A DNA stretch of 19,487 nucleotides. Origin: Darwinimomas sp963643215. Lineage in GTDB: Bacteria; Bacillota; Clostridia; Lachnospirales; Lachnospiraceae. The notes under the pieces were generated by a model, which was given only the letters and a program-made list of their open reading frames with translations, had not been told where the DNA came from and did no database searches. Below are positions 13,158 to 19,487 of this stretch, in pieces (the stretch's first letter is position 1; each line of letters opens with the position of its first letter). The stretch lies in NCBI GenBank assembly GCA_963643215.1, contig CAVIJY010000036.1, forward strand, positions 1 through 19,487, in the 5' to 3' direction. The translations under genes and the position numbers were made by a program.

Positions 13158-13757
13158 ATGAATATAGTATGTCTTGATATGGAGGGAGTTCTGACACCGG
13201 AGATATGGATCGCATTTGCCGAGGCAAGCGGGATCCCTGAGCTGAGGAGAACCACACGGGATGAGCCGGACTATGACAGGCTGATGAAGTACCGCATCAG
13301 TATCCTGAAGGAGCACGGACTGGGGCTGAAAGAGATACAAAAGGTCATCGCCTCGATAGATCCGCTTGAGGGAGCAAGAGAATTTCTGGATGCACTGCGT
13401 GAGGATGTGCAGCTTGTGATATTGAGTGATACATTTGAGGAATTTGCCAGACCGCTGATAAAAAAGCTGGGAATGCCTTCGATCTTCTGCAATTCTCTGG
13501 TGACAGGAGAGGACGGTGAGGTGCTGGATTATCGCATGAGATGCGCCAATACGAAGCTTTCTACAGTCAGGGCGTTGCAGTCCGTAGGCTTTGATACCAT
13601 CGCAGCGGGCGACAGCTTCAATGATCTCGGCATGATACAGGCAAGCAAAGCGGGCTTTCTGTTCAGGAGCACCGAGGCTATAAAGGCGGCATATCCGGAC
13701 ATCCCGGCATATGATGAGTACGACGATCTGCTCAGGGCAATAAGGGAGGCGCTGTGA
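13158..13757 (+). CDS. thrH: Phosphoserine/homoserine phosphotransferase ThrH
   Basis: A 199-residue HAD-superfamily protein that fits ThrH over its whole length. Motif I is LDMEGVLTPE with D7 as the phosphate-accepting aspartate and E9 in place of the usual second aspartate, a ThrH hallmark. LSDTFEEF holds motif II (S90), K133 is motif III, and GDSFND (151-156) is motif IV. RTTRDEPDYDRLMKYR is the conserved cap region. In Pseudomonas the enzyme dephosphorylates phosphoserine and can move the phosphate to homoserine, so it may serve serine or threonine synthesis. AAGGAGG is five bases before the ATG at 13158. The stop overlaps the alaX start (TGATG), so the two are co-translated. Confidence 0.9.
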   Translation: MNIVCLDMEGVLTPEIWIAFAEASGIPELRRTTRDEPDYDRLMKYRISILKEHGLGLKEIQKVIASIDPLEGAREFLDALREDVQLVILSDTFEEFARPLIKKLGMPSIFCNSLVTGEDGEVLDYRMRCANTKLSTVRALQSVGFDTIAAGDSFNDLGMIQASKAGFLFRSTEAIKAAYPDIPAYDEYDDLLRAIREAL

Positions 13758-15025
13758 TGCAGAGCAGAAAGCTGTTTTATGAGGATGTGTATCTGAAAGA
13801 ATTCACAGCGAAGGTGATCAGCTGCGAGGAATATAAGGGCAGATGGAATATCGTGCTGGATCAGACGGCATTCTATCCGGAGGGCGGGGGACAGCCTGCC
13901 GATCAGGGAATGCTGATACTGATGAGCGGTGAAGCCGCAAATGCCGCCCAAAGGGGAACGCAGCCTCTGTCCCGTGCACTGTGCGCCTCGTGCTACTCCA
14001 AGGTAGAGGATGTACATGAAAGAGAAGGGCTGATAGTGCATACCTGCGATCGGCCGCTGGAGGCGGGACAGGCTGTATACGGCGTGCTCGACTGGGACAG
14101 GCGCTTTGACCATATGCAGCAGCATTCCGGGGAGCATGTGGTAAGCGGGCTCATCTGCTTGCATTTTCATGCGAATAATGTCGGCTTCCACATGGGATCG
14201 GACATGGTGACCATAGACTTTGATGCGGTGCTGACATGGGAGGATGCGCTGCGGATCGAGGCCGAGGCCAATGCATATATCATGGCCGATCATCCTCTTG
14301 AGATTCTGTGGCCGGGTGCCGATGAGCTTGAAAACATGGAATACAGAAGCAAGAAGGCGCTGAGCGGCGATGTGCGCATAGTGAAGTTTGACGGAGCCGA
14401 TATCTGCGCGTGCTGCGGAACCCATGTCGCTTCATCGGCGCAGATAGGACTGGTAAAGCTCATCTCATGCCAGAAGCACAAGAGCGGAACGCGGATAGAG
14501 ATGCTGGCAGGGAGAAGAGCGTTTGAATATCTGTCACATATCTGGAGCGAAAATGCAGGCATCAGCAGAATGCTTTCGGCAAAGCCTCTTGAGACAGCAT
14601 CTGCCGTAGAACGGCTGAAGGATGAGCAGATGCGTCTTCAGGAGAGGATCAGCGGGCTTTTGTCGAGAGAATTTGACAGACTTGCAGGACAGTACCGGGA
14701 CTGCGGGGATACTCTGATAGTATATGATGAGCTGTCACCGGATGATACCAGAAGACTCTGCGACCGCGTTGCGGGAGCATGCGGCGGGCTGTGCGCTGTA
14801 TTTGCCGGAGGAGAGGGGCACTATAACTATGCGATCATAAGCGCAGCCAGGCCTGAGGATGATGCGTGCACGTCAAAGGCAAATGATGACAGAGTCAAGA
14901 CTCTCGTGGCGCGTCTCAACAGGGATTTAAACGGACGCGGCGGCGGGCGCGGCGGCTGGGCGCAGGGGAGCGTAGATGCAGACATGTCCGCCATAAGAGC
15001 ATTCTTTGACGGCTATGAAGAGTAG
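13757..15025 (+). CDS. Alanyl-tRNA editing protein (AlaX-L type)
   Basis: A 422-residue stand-alone editing protein related to the C-terminal half of AlaRS. The N-terminal beta domain has FYPEGGGQPADQG (39-51). The zinc site is H123 and H127 (HSGEH) with C219 and H223 (CCGTH). The C-terminal third (from ~330) is a DHHA1-like domain ending in the glycine-rich GRGGGRGGWAQG. It should hydrolyse Ser- or Gly-tRNA(Ala). Residues ~52-82 hold an insertion (with C76 and C79) where shorter homologs have a tight turn. ATG 13757 is preferred over the overlapping GTG 13754 because GGGAGG then sits eight bases away. It overlaps thrH by one base; a link between serine metabolism and mischarged Ser-tRNA clearance is an attractive reading. 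Confidence 0.87.
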   Translation: MQSRKLFYEDVYLKEFTAKVISCEEYKGRWNIVLDQTAFYPEGGGQPADQGMLILMSGEAANAAQRGTQPLSRALCASCYSKVEDVHEREGLIVHTCDRPLEAGQAVYGVLDWDRRFDHMQQHSGEHVVSGLICLHFHANNVGFHMGSDMVTIDFDAVLTWEDALRIEAEANAYIMADHPLEILWPGADELENMEYRSKKALSGDVRIVKFDGADICACCGTHVASSAQIGLVKLISCQKHKSGTRIEMLAGRRAFEYLSHIWSENAGISRMLSAKPLETASAVERLKDEQMRLQERISGLLSREFDRLAGQYRDCGDTLIVYDELSPDDTRRLCDRVAGACGGLCAVFAGGEGHYNYAIISAARPEDDACTSKANDDRVKTLVARLNRDLNGRGGGRGGWAQGSVDADMSAIRAFFDGYEE

Positions 15026-15082
15026 CTAAAGTATGACAAAGAATCATCCGGAAAAACTGCAATTCGCACAGTAGGCTTTTTG

Positions 15083-15111
15083 TTGCTTTTAAGCGGGCTA
15101 TCTGTTAGAAT
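15083..15111 (+). promoter_or_regulatory. Promoter of the uracil permease transcript
   Basis: TTGCTT (15083-15088) and TAGAAT (15106-15111) are 17 bases apart. Transcription would start near 15118 and give a ~220-base leader. An inverted repeat CGATA-N6-TATCG follows (15120-15135). The 313-base gap between alaX and the permease holds only these leader elements. Confidence 0.5.
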
Positions 15112-15144
15112 TCATTTTCGATATAAATTTATCGGAGGTGTGAA

Positions 15145-15234
15145 GTGAAGCTGCTGGCGATTGAAGCTACTATTATCAAGATGACAGCAGGTATATCATT
15201 TCCGGCTTCTGTCAGTGTTTATCAAAGGAGATAA
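15145..15234 (+). CDS. Candidate leader peptide upstream of the uracil permease
   Basis: A 29-codon frame begins at GTG 15145, six bases after GGAGG (15134-15138), and reads MKLLAIEATIIKMTAGISFP, then ASVSVYQRR. Its TAA (15232-15234) lies within the 5' arm of the terminator at 15228-15262. A ribosome finishing this peptide would cover that arm. This is the layout of attenuators in which translation of a leader controls readthrough, as in enterobacterial pyrBI and pyrE. No obvious run of control codons is present. Whether it is translated is an inference from the ribosome binding site and position. Confidence 0.5.
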   Translation: MKLLAIEATIIKMTAGISFPASVSVYQRR

Positions 15235-15262
15235 TCGTTGAAAGACGACTATCTCTTTTTTT
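15228..15262 (+). terminator. Attenuator-type terminator in the permease leader
   Basis: GAGATAATCGT (15228-15238) pairs with ACGACTATCTC (15245-15255) with one mismatch around TGAAAG, followed by seven T. It precedes the permease start by 77 bases. Competing pairings are possible: TTATC (15219-15223) with GATAA (15230-15234), and ATTATC (15172-15177) with GATAAT (15230-15235). Confidence 0.75.
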
Positions 15263-15338
15263 ACGCTGCGATAACGAGGATAAGAGGAAGGTCTGAAGAG
15301 TGTGCCTTCCGGGGTTTGCAAGAGGAAAGGGGAATGTT

Positions 15339-16685
15339 ATGGGTAACGACGGAGCAATTTATGACGCAAAGCAGCTGGGGACACCGAAGATGCTGATTCT
15401 CGGACTGCAGCACATGTTCGCCATGTTCGGAGCAACGGTGCTGGTTCCGATCATCACAGGGCTGAGCATCTCGTCCACGCTGCTTTTTGCGGGACTGGCG
15501 ACACTTTTCTGCCACTTTGTGACAAAGTTCAAGGTTCCTGTATTTCTGGGATCTTCATTCGCGTTTCTGGGCGGATATGCAGCGGTTGTGGCTACAGGCG
15601 CCGAGATAGGACTCAGCCAGGCACAGGCACTGCCGTACGCCTGCATAGGAGTTGCCTGCGCAGGTCTTCTGTATCTGGTTCTTGCGGCGATCTGCAAGGC
15701 CTACGGCTCCAGGAATGTCATCAGATTCTTCCCGCCGGTGGTTACGGGACCTATCATCATCGCAATAGGCCTGAATCTGGCTCCGTCCGCCATCAATAAC
15801 TGCCAGACAAACTGGCTGATAGCGCTTGTCGCGATAGTTGTGGTCATCATCTGCAACATCTGGGGAAAGGGCATGGTCAAGATCATCCCGATACTTCTGG
15901 GTGTCATCGCTTCATATGTGGCGGCTGCAGTCATGGGCGAGGTGGACTTCACGGCAGTAAAAGAGGCTGCATGGATCGGACTGCCCGTGAAGTATGAGGA
16001 TACCGTATTTTCACTGATAGGAAATGCGGATTCCGGTATGGTTATCTCATCGATCATCACCATAGTCCCGATAGCATTTGCGACGATGATGGAGCATGTG
16101 GGGGATATCTCGGCCATCAGCTCAACTGTTGAAAAGAACTTCATAGAGGATCCGGGACTGCACAGAACTCTGATCGGTGATGGTATCGGAACATCCATCG
16201 CGGCGCTGTTCGGAGCTCCCGCCAACACGACATACGGCGAGAATACAGGCGTTCTTGCACTGACAAAGGTTTATGACCCATTCGTCATCAGACTGGCTGC
16301 CATCTATGCGATAGTGCTTTCATTCTGCCCGAAGTTTTCCGCGATCATACAGGTGATGCCGTCGGCAACCATCGGCGGTGTGTCGATCATCCTTTACGGT
16401 ATGATCTCCGCTATCGGCGTCAGAAATGTGGTAGAGAACAGAACAGACTTCCAGGAGTCGAGAAATATCATCATTGCCGCGCTGATCCTCGGACTTGCGG
16501 TAGGTATCAACTATTCAACAGCAGGCTCGATATCATTTACGGCAGGAGATCTGACCATCAGCCTCTCCGGACTTGCCATCTCATCCATAGTAGGTATCCT
16601 GCTCAATGCCGTACTCCCGAATAAGGACACAAACTTCGTGGAGGAGCCCAACAAGAACAATGCCTCTTCACTGGGGAAGTATTGA
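15339..16685 (+). CDS. uraA: Uracil/xanthine permease, NCS2 family (UraA-like)
   Basis: A 448-residue permease with about 14 membrane segments in a 7+7 arrangement. LGLQHMFAMFGATVLVPII (21-39) is the conserved first helix with Q24-H25. E252 (TMMEHVGD) and the NAT signature ENTGVLALTK (301-310) form the base-binding site. Uracil is the more likely substrate by overall resemblance to UraA; xanthine or other bases are not excluded. The start at 15339 has AAAGGGG upstream and omits a 13-codon non-family extension. Expression is probably set by the leader terminator at 15228-15262. Transcription ends at the hairpin at 16887-16917, after structured element B. Confidence 0.88.
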   Translation: MGNDGAIYDAKQLGTPKMLILGLQHMFAMFGATVLVPIITGLSISSTLLFAGLATLFCHFVTKFKVPVFLGSSFAFLGGYAAVVATGAEIGLSQAQALPYACIGVACAGLLYLVLAAICKAYGSRNVIRFFPPVVTGPIIIAIGLNLAPSAINNCQTNWLIALVAIVVVIICNIWGKGMVKIIPILLGVIASYVAAAVMGEVDFTAVKEAAWIGLPVKYEDTVFSLIGNADSGMVISSIITIVPIAFATMMEHVGDISAISSTVEKNFIEDPGLHRTLIGDGIGTSIAALFGAPANTTYGENTGVLALTKVYDPFVIRLAAIYAIVLSFCPKFSAIIQVMPSATIGGVSIILYGMISAIGVRNVVENRTDFQESRNIIIAALILGLAVGINYSTAGSISFTAGDLTISLSGLAISSIVGILLNAVLPNKDTNFVEEPNKNNASSLGKY

Positions 16686-16732
16686 GACAGTGAGCCTAGG
16701 TATCATAGATTAGTTCGCAGATATAAAATAAA

Positions 16733-16876
16733 TGTAACTGTTCAGAGCCAACCTCCAAAATGCTTCGCATTTCGTCGGTGTGGCGTATCCGCCAAATAAA
16801 ATTTCAAAATCAGCCTTAGAAATGCTAGCATTTCTCGTCTGATTTATGAAATTTTGCTTGGCTCTGAACAGTTACA
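16733..16876. repeat. Structured element B: 19-bp perfect terminal inverted repeats around three stem-loops
   Basis: TGTAACTGTTCAGAGCCAA (16733-16751) is the exact reverse complement of 16858-16876. Inside are three hairpins. Arm 1 is ACC/GGT outside AAATGC-TTC-GCATTT (16758-16772). Arm 2 is TGGCG-TATC-CGCCA (16781-16794). Arm 3 is long: AAAATTTCAAAATCAG (16798-16813) pairs with 16839-16855, enclosing AGAAATGC-TA-GCATTTCT (16818-16835). The design mirrors element A at 9889-10070, but the sequence differs. It lies in the 3' region of the permease transcript. No ORF is present. Confidence 0.8.
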
Positions 16877-16886
16877 AATAAATATA

Positions 16887-16917
16887 AGCGGGGCAGCCAC
16901 AAGGCACCCCGCTTTTT
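16887..16917 (+). terminator. Rho-independent terminator after the uracil permease
   Basis: GCGGGG (16888-16893) pairs with CCCCGC (16907-16912). GCC and GGC inside extend the fold, and TTTTT follows. Confidence 0.88.
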
Positions 16918-17155
16918 CCAAGTAAAAAGGTGCGGTCCCGCTTACAGGAGCACACCCCTATTGCGGTTACGCGTTTATGCGGCCTTTGCGGCATTCGTGT
17001 CTAATTCATGGCTAAAGCGTTTATGATGGCAGTGGATTTATCCATGTTGAAGCTGTGCCTGTAGACACTTCTAAATGTATATCCCCCTGAGACCATCCAA
17101 ACCGCTTTAGTATCTCCGCTTCACTCACACCGTTTCTTGTTTTGTCGAGGCCGTG
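16918..17155 (-). pseudogene. Gene-free region with possible decayed minus-strand coding remnant
   Basis: No intact gene. On the minus strand one frame gives VSEAEILKRFGW near 17130-17090, and the neighbouring frame gives GGYTFRSVYRHSFNMDKSTA, then IINALAMN with a stop at 17001-17003. Joined by a frameshift they would read as one protein tail. I do not recognise it; phage- or plasmid-related origin is only suggested by the prophage genes next to it. The remainder (16918-17000) shows no feature. Confidence 0.25.
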
Positions 17156-18169
17156 TCACAGGTCTTGTTGCTTAATCATTCTCTGCACTTCCTTGTCAAA
17201 ATCCGATTTGATGCGCTGCGTCTTATTGAAGATACTGTATTCAGCATATGCTTTCTCTTTTGCCTGTTCAGAGGATATCCTGCCGTTGTCCGGCAATATG
17301 TCATACCGCCTGAAAGAGAGAAATTCATTGATGCTTGCAGCAAATTCCGCCATTGTAAAAGTGTTTTCCCGCTCTATCAGGTCTTCTATATAGTCAAAGA
17401 AACCGGATACCGTTCTTTCAAGCCGCATTATCTGTTTCTCGTCGAGATAATTTTTCGCAATATCAACATCGGATTTTAGCACACGGCCATCCGGAGCGTT
17501 CTTCCATGTGGTCAGTCCCATGTGATCACGGCTGTGATCGGCGTGGTGGTAGATGATTTCAGCGGCGGTCTGACCGGTGATGGCATAGTGAAACCTGTTT
17601 TGCATCAGCGTGAAGAATGCCCGCGTAGTGGGAGAGTCCTTGTCATAGTCGATGCTACACTCTGCGAATATGTCCGTGATCTGCTGCCAGATGCGTCGTT
17701 CGCTTGCGCGGATGGAGCGTACTCGTTCAAGCAGCTCTCGGAAATAGTCCTGTCCGAAAGCAGTTTTCCCTTGCTTTAGCCGCTCATCGTCCAGCACGAA
17801 TCCCTTTTGCATGTACTCTTTCAGTATGCCGGTTGCCCATATGCGGAAATGAGTAGCACGGCGAGAGTTGACACGGTAGCCGACAGAGATGATGGCATCG
17901 AGGTTGTAAAAGTTGGTTGCCCTGCTCTGCGTTTTGCCATCAATAGCGCCATGCCGAGTGGTTATTTCCATTTTGGAAACAACCACATGCTCTTCAAGTT
18001 CACCATCTTCAAATATATTCTTTAGGTGTTTAGATATCGCCGGAGGCTCCACTCCGAACAGCTGCGCCATAGCCTTTTGAGTAAGCCAGATTGTCTCGTC
18101 CTTAATGACAGCATTTACAGATACATCTTCGTCCGCTGTCTTGTATAGCAAAAACTGAAACTGCTCCAT
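17156..18169 (-). CDS. RhuM-family protein
   Basis: A 337-residue member of the virulence RhuM family. The N-terminal part carries ETIWLTQKAMAQLFGVEPPA, then ISKHLKNIFEDGEL, an HTH-like segment. TTRHGAIDGKTQSRATNFYN, LDAIISVGYRVNSRRATHFR and IWATGILKEYMQKGFVLDD are the family's signature core. The C-terminal third is helical with a HADHSRDHMGL motif resembling Fic/Doc-like or death-on-curing segments. First noted in a Salmonella pathogenicity island, the family is common on prophages and near restriction genes; its activity is not established. GGGAGG stands eight bases before the ATG. It follows the prophage repressor by 77 bases on the same strand, so both may be expressed in the lysogenic state. 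Confidence 0.87.
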   Translation of the reverse strand: MEQFQFLLYKTADEDVSVNAVIKDETIWLTQKAMAQLFGVEPPAISKHLKNIFEDGELEEHVVVSKMEITTRHGAIDGKTQSRATNFYNLDAIISVGYRVNSRRATHFRIWATGILKEYMQKGFVLDDERLKQGKTAFGQDYFRELLERVRSIRASERRIWQQITDIFAECSIDYDKDSPTTRAFFTLMQNRFHYAITGQTAAEIIYHHADHSRDHMGLTTWKNAPDGRVLKSDVDIAKNYLDEKQIMRLERTVSGFFDYIEDLIERENTFTMAEFAASINEFLSFRRYDILPDNGRISSEQAKEKAYAEYSIFNKTQRIKSDFDKEVQRMIKQQDL

Positions 18170-18246
18170 GAAATAACCTCCCGTTGAGTTTCTATTTTTG
18201 TTTCATTGCAACTGCGCAACTGTTTCGATACAAAATCTGCGCCGTC

Positions 18247-18918
18247 TCACCTCACATCGCTCTGAAAAGCAATCGCCCTTCCCAGCACGCGGACTTCTTC
18301 CAGCTGCTCTCCTATGAATATCATCGGGGCATATACGGGATTCTCGGCCTGTAGACAAATCTGTTGCGCCTTAGGGTAATAATAGAAGCGCTTTAATGTG
18401 GCCTCATCTCCGATAGCCACGGCTGCTATCTGGCCGTTCTCAACCTGAGGCGTAGACTGAATGAACACGAGATCACCGTCATGAATCCTGGCGTTGATCA
18501 TACTGTCGCCGCTGGCCTTTAAAATGAAGTCGGCACGCACATTTGCTCCGACCTCTACATATATATCCATCTCCTCATTCATGAATATCGGTTCATCACA
18601 GGCGATGCTTCCCAGCACCGGAAGTCTTTTGACAGCGACGGGGGAAATGCCGTCGTACGGAGGTATCTCCGGGAGGGCACATTTGGAGTAGACCGGGGCA
18701 GGGGGAGTATCATCTGCCCAACCCATGATGTATGAGGGAGTGGTCTTGAGTGCATCGGCGATAGCCTTTATCTTTGACTGCCTTAAATTCTGTACCCCCA
18801 GTTCTATCTTATTTATAGATGATTTGGACTTGTATCCGAGTGCCTTTGCCAAGTCCATCTGCGTCATATTCAATTCCTCACGCCTATTCTTTATTCTCTG
18901 TCCTATGTCGCTCAGCAT
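18247..18918 (-). CDS. Prophage CI/LexA-like repressor (XRE HTH plus S24 peptidase)
   Basis: A 223-residue phage repressor. Residues ~5-65 are an XRE helix-turn-helix (MTQMDLAKALGYKSKSSINK). Residues ~98-220 are an S24 self-cleavage domain with catalytic S139 (ASGDSMINARIHDGD) and K176 (DEATLKRFYYY). The expected cleavage loop is LPVLGSIACDEPI, so the scissile bond would be C107-D108; relatives usually have Ala-Gly or Cys-Gly there. ATG 18918 is chosen because GGAGGT lies eight bases upstream, while a GTG three codons earlier falls inside that site. It should hold the lysogenic state by binding the operators at 18961-19121. Loss of the glycine could weaken RecA-induced cleavage. Confidence 0.9.
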   Translation of the reverse strand: MLSDIGQRIKNRREELNMTQMDLAKALGYKSKSSINKIELGVQNLRQSKIKAIADALKTTPSYIMGWADDTPPAPVYSKCALPEIPPYDGISPVAVKRLPVLGSIACDEPIFMNEEMDIYVEVGANVRADFILKASGDSMINARIHDGDLVFIQSTPQVENGQIAAVAIGDEATLKRFYYYPKAQQICLQAENPVYAPMIFIGEQLEEVRVLGRAIAFQSDVR

Positions 18919-18947
18919 ATCGGTCACCTCCGTGTATTGGTAACAGA

Positions 18948-18976
18948 ATTATAAGTGAAGAAAGATATAACATCAA
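18948..18976 (-). promoter_or_regulatory. Repressor maintenance promoter
   Basis: On the minus strand, TTGATG (18976-18971) and TATAAT (18953-18948) are 17 bases apart. Operator-like site 1 (18961-18977) covers the -35. Confidence 0.75.
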
Positions 18977-19121
18977 CTTTTTTGACATTTTCAAAATAAA
19001 TAGTTGACATTATATCTACTGAAAAGTATTCTAACGATGGTAGACAAAACATCTACCGACAAGCACTTGTACAAATAGTCGACGAGATTTTTTTTAATCA
19101 ACAAGTAGATAAAACACCTAC
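18961..19121. promoter_or_regulatory. Four related 17-bp operator-like sites
   Basis: Consensus GTAGAYAAAACAYCTAC. Two strong copies are GTAGACAAAACATCTAC (19040-19056) and GTAGATAAAACACCTAC (19105-19121). Two weaker copies match at 13 of 17 positions by hand count: 18961-18977 on plus, over the repressor -35, and 19003-19019 on minus, over the rightward -35. This fits a phage switch region bound by the S24 repressor. Confidence 0.65.
19004..19032 (+). promoter_or_regulatory. Rightward early promoter of the prophage
   Basis: TTGACA (19004-19009) and TATTCT (19027-19032) are 17 bases apart. The start site would fall near 19039, at the edge of the third operator-like site. It now reads into terminase and portal fragments instead of cro-like early genes. 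Confidence 0.75.
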
Positions 19122-19152
19122 ACAGACATAACCCCCACAGGAGGAGATTTAC

Positions 19153-19291
19153 ATGCCACCAAAAAATTTGGATGAGCTGGACTTCGGATATACAAACGAT
19201 CCCAACGGCATTCTTTTGCGGCCTGATAGACCCGGCAGCCAAAACGCTGTGGGTATTCGATGAGATGTATAAAAAGGCCATGAGCAACGAA
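19153..19291 (+). pseudogene. Terminase large-subunit fragment, frameshifted
   Basis: An AGGAGGAG site precedes ATG 19153. The frame reads MPPKNLDELDFGYTNDP and then changes: the next frame gives PTAFFCGLIDPAAKTLWVFD and EMYKKAMSNE. Together they spell the beginning of the nuclease domain of phage terminase large subunits (DFGYTNDPTAF...LWVFDEMYKKAMSN). One extra C near 19201-19203 explains the shift. Both the ATPase domain upstream and most of the nuclease domain downstream are absent, so it is a short internal piece. In the annotated frame translation would stop after 36 codons. Confidence 0.7.
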
Positions 19292-19486
19292 ATATCAGAT
19301 GATCAGGCGTATCAGGATGCGCTGACATATATCTTCGATAAGTCGTTCATGCGCAAGATGAAGAATGTGGCAACGGACGCGCTCAACTGCGGTATGGCGT
19401 GGCTGTATCCGTACTATGACGAGAGCGGGGAGTTCAGCTTCAAGCGCTTCAGACCGTACGAGATAATCCCCGAGTGGAAGGATGTA
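19292..19486 (+). pseudogene. Portal protein fragment (SPP1 gp6-like), fused to the terminase piece; runs off window
   Basis: From about 19292 the frame that carried the terminase piece continues without a stop as DQAYQDALTYIFDKSFMRKM and KNVATDALNCGMAWLYPYYD, then ESGEFSFKRFRPYEIIPEWK. This matches the middle of SPP1-type portal proteins, not their N-terminus. The exact junction is unclear because ISDD could belong to either. An in-frame ATG at 19265 lies inside the terminase part. The fragment continues past the window end, so it cannot be excluded that a long downstream part remains. Fusion of two neighbouring late genes by deletion is the simplest account. Confidence 0.65.
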
Positions 19487-19487
19487 G

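Noticed and set aside
13529..14425. 298-codon open frame on the minus strand
   Set aside because: It lies antisense to thrH and alaX, which have clear motifs; its translation resembles no family and it has no supporting start.
15050..15080. Rho-independent terminator after alaX
   Set aside because: Only a short bulged stem (ACTGC with GCACAGT) precedes the T-run; too weak to list.
15026..15338. Purine riboswitch or PyrR-binding loop in the permease leader
   Set aside because: The conserved cores of either could not be found by eye; the leader-peptide attenuator explains the terminator better.
18991..19287. 98-codon minus-strand frame over the prophage switch
   Set aside because: It covers the operators, promoter and terminase piece, has no convincing ribosome binding site and no protein-like composition.

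Overview
The window reads as a piece of chromosome from a low-to-mid GC Clostridia-type Firmicute, most likely a Lachnospiraceae-like gut anaerobe. This is inferred from strong AGGAGG-type ribosome binding sites, sigma-A-like promoters, frequent ATA/AGA codons and the families present; no rRNA or marker gene settles it. There is no rRNA, tRNA or CRISPR array.

Left part (1-6.3 kb) is a patchwork of accessory genes separated by wreckage. Positions 1-250 hold broken ends of at least two genes. Then come an HTH plus pRiA4b-ORF3-like protein (374-2260), an iron-sulfur flavoprotein (2334-2954, with terminator), a small acidic peptide coupled to a ZIP metal transporter (3126-4045), and an LCM-type methyltransferase (4114-4956). 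A RelB/DinJ antitoxin follows on the minus strand; its YafQ-like toxin survives only as the first ~15 codons. A nicotinamidase-like cysteine hydrolase (5642-6169) ends this part.

Middle part (6.3-16.7 kb) looks like a more settled metabolic region. It holds a full LysR regulator with a LysR stump behind it (minus strand), a Phd/YefM antitoxin-like gene overlapping a secreted chagasin-like protein, and an enolase-superfamily sugar-acid dehydratase/cycloisomerase. An orphan family-5 lipoprotein solute-binding protein, a second LysR regulator, a thrH-alaX pair (homoserine/phosphoserine phosphotransferase plus Ala-tRNA editing), and a uracil permease follow. The permease is preceded by a leader peptide ending inside a rho-independent terminator, which suggests attenuation.

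The middle part is sprinkled with short structured repeats. A hairpin of consensus GGATTGYTTCGYGC...GCAATCC occurs three times, and two larger elements (182 and 144 bp) consist of terminal inverted repeats enclosing several stem-loops.

Right part (16.9-19.5 kb) is the immunity end of a deleted prophage: a RhuM-family gene, a CI/LexA-like S24 repressor, and a divergent promoter region with four related 17-bp operator-like sites. Where early genes should begin there is instead a frameshifted terminase fragment fused to a portal-protein fragment that runs off the window.

The points most worth checking are the structured repeat family, the uracil-permease attenuator, the antitoxin/chagasin-like pair, the beheaded toxin, and the prophage deletion junction.
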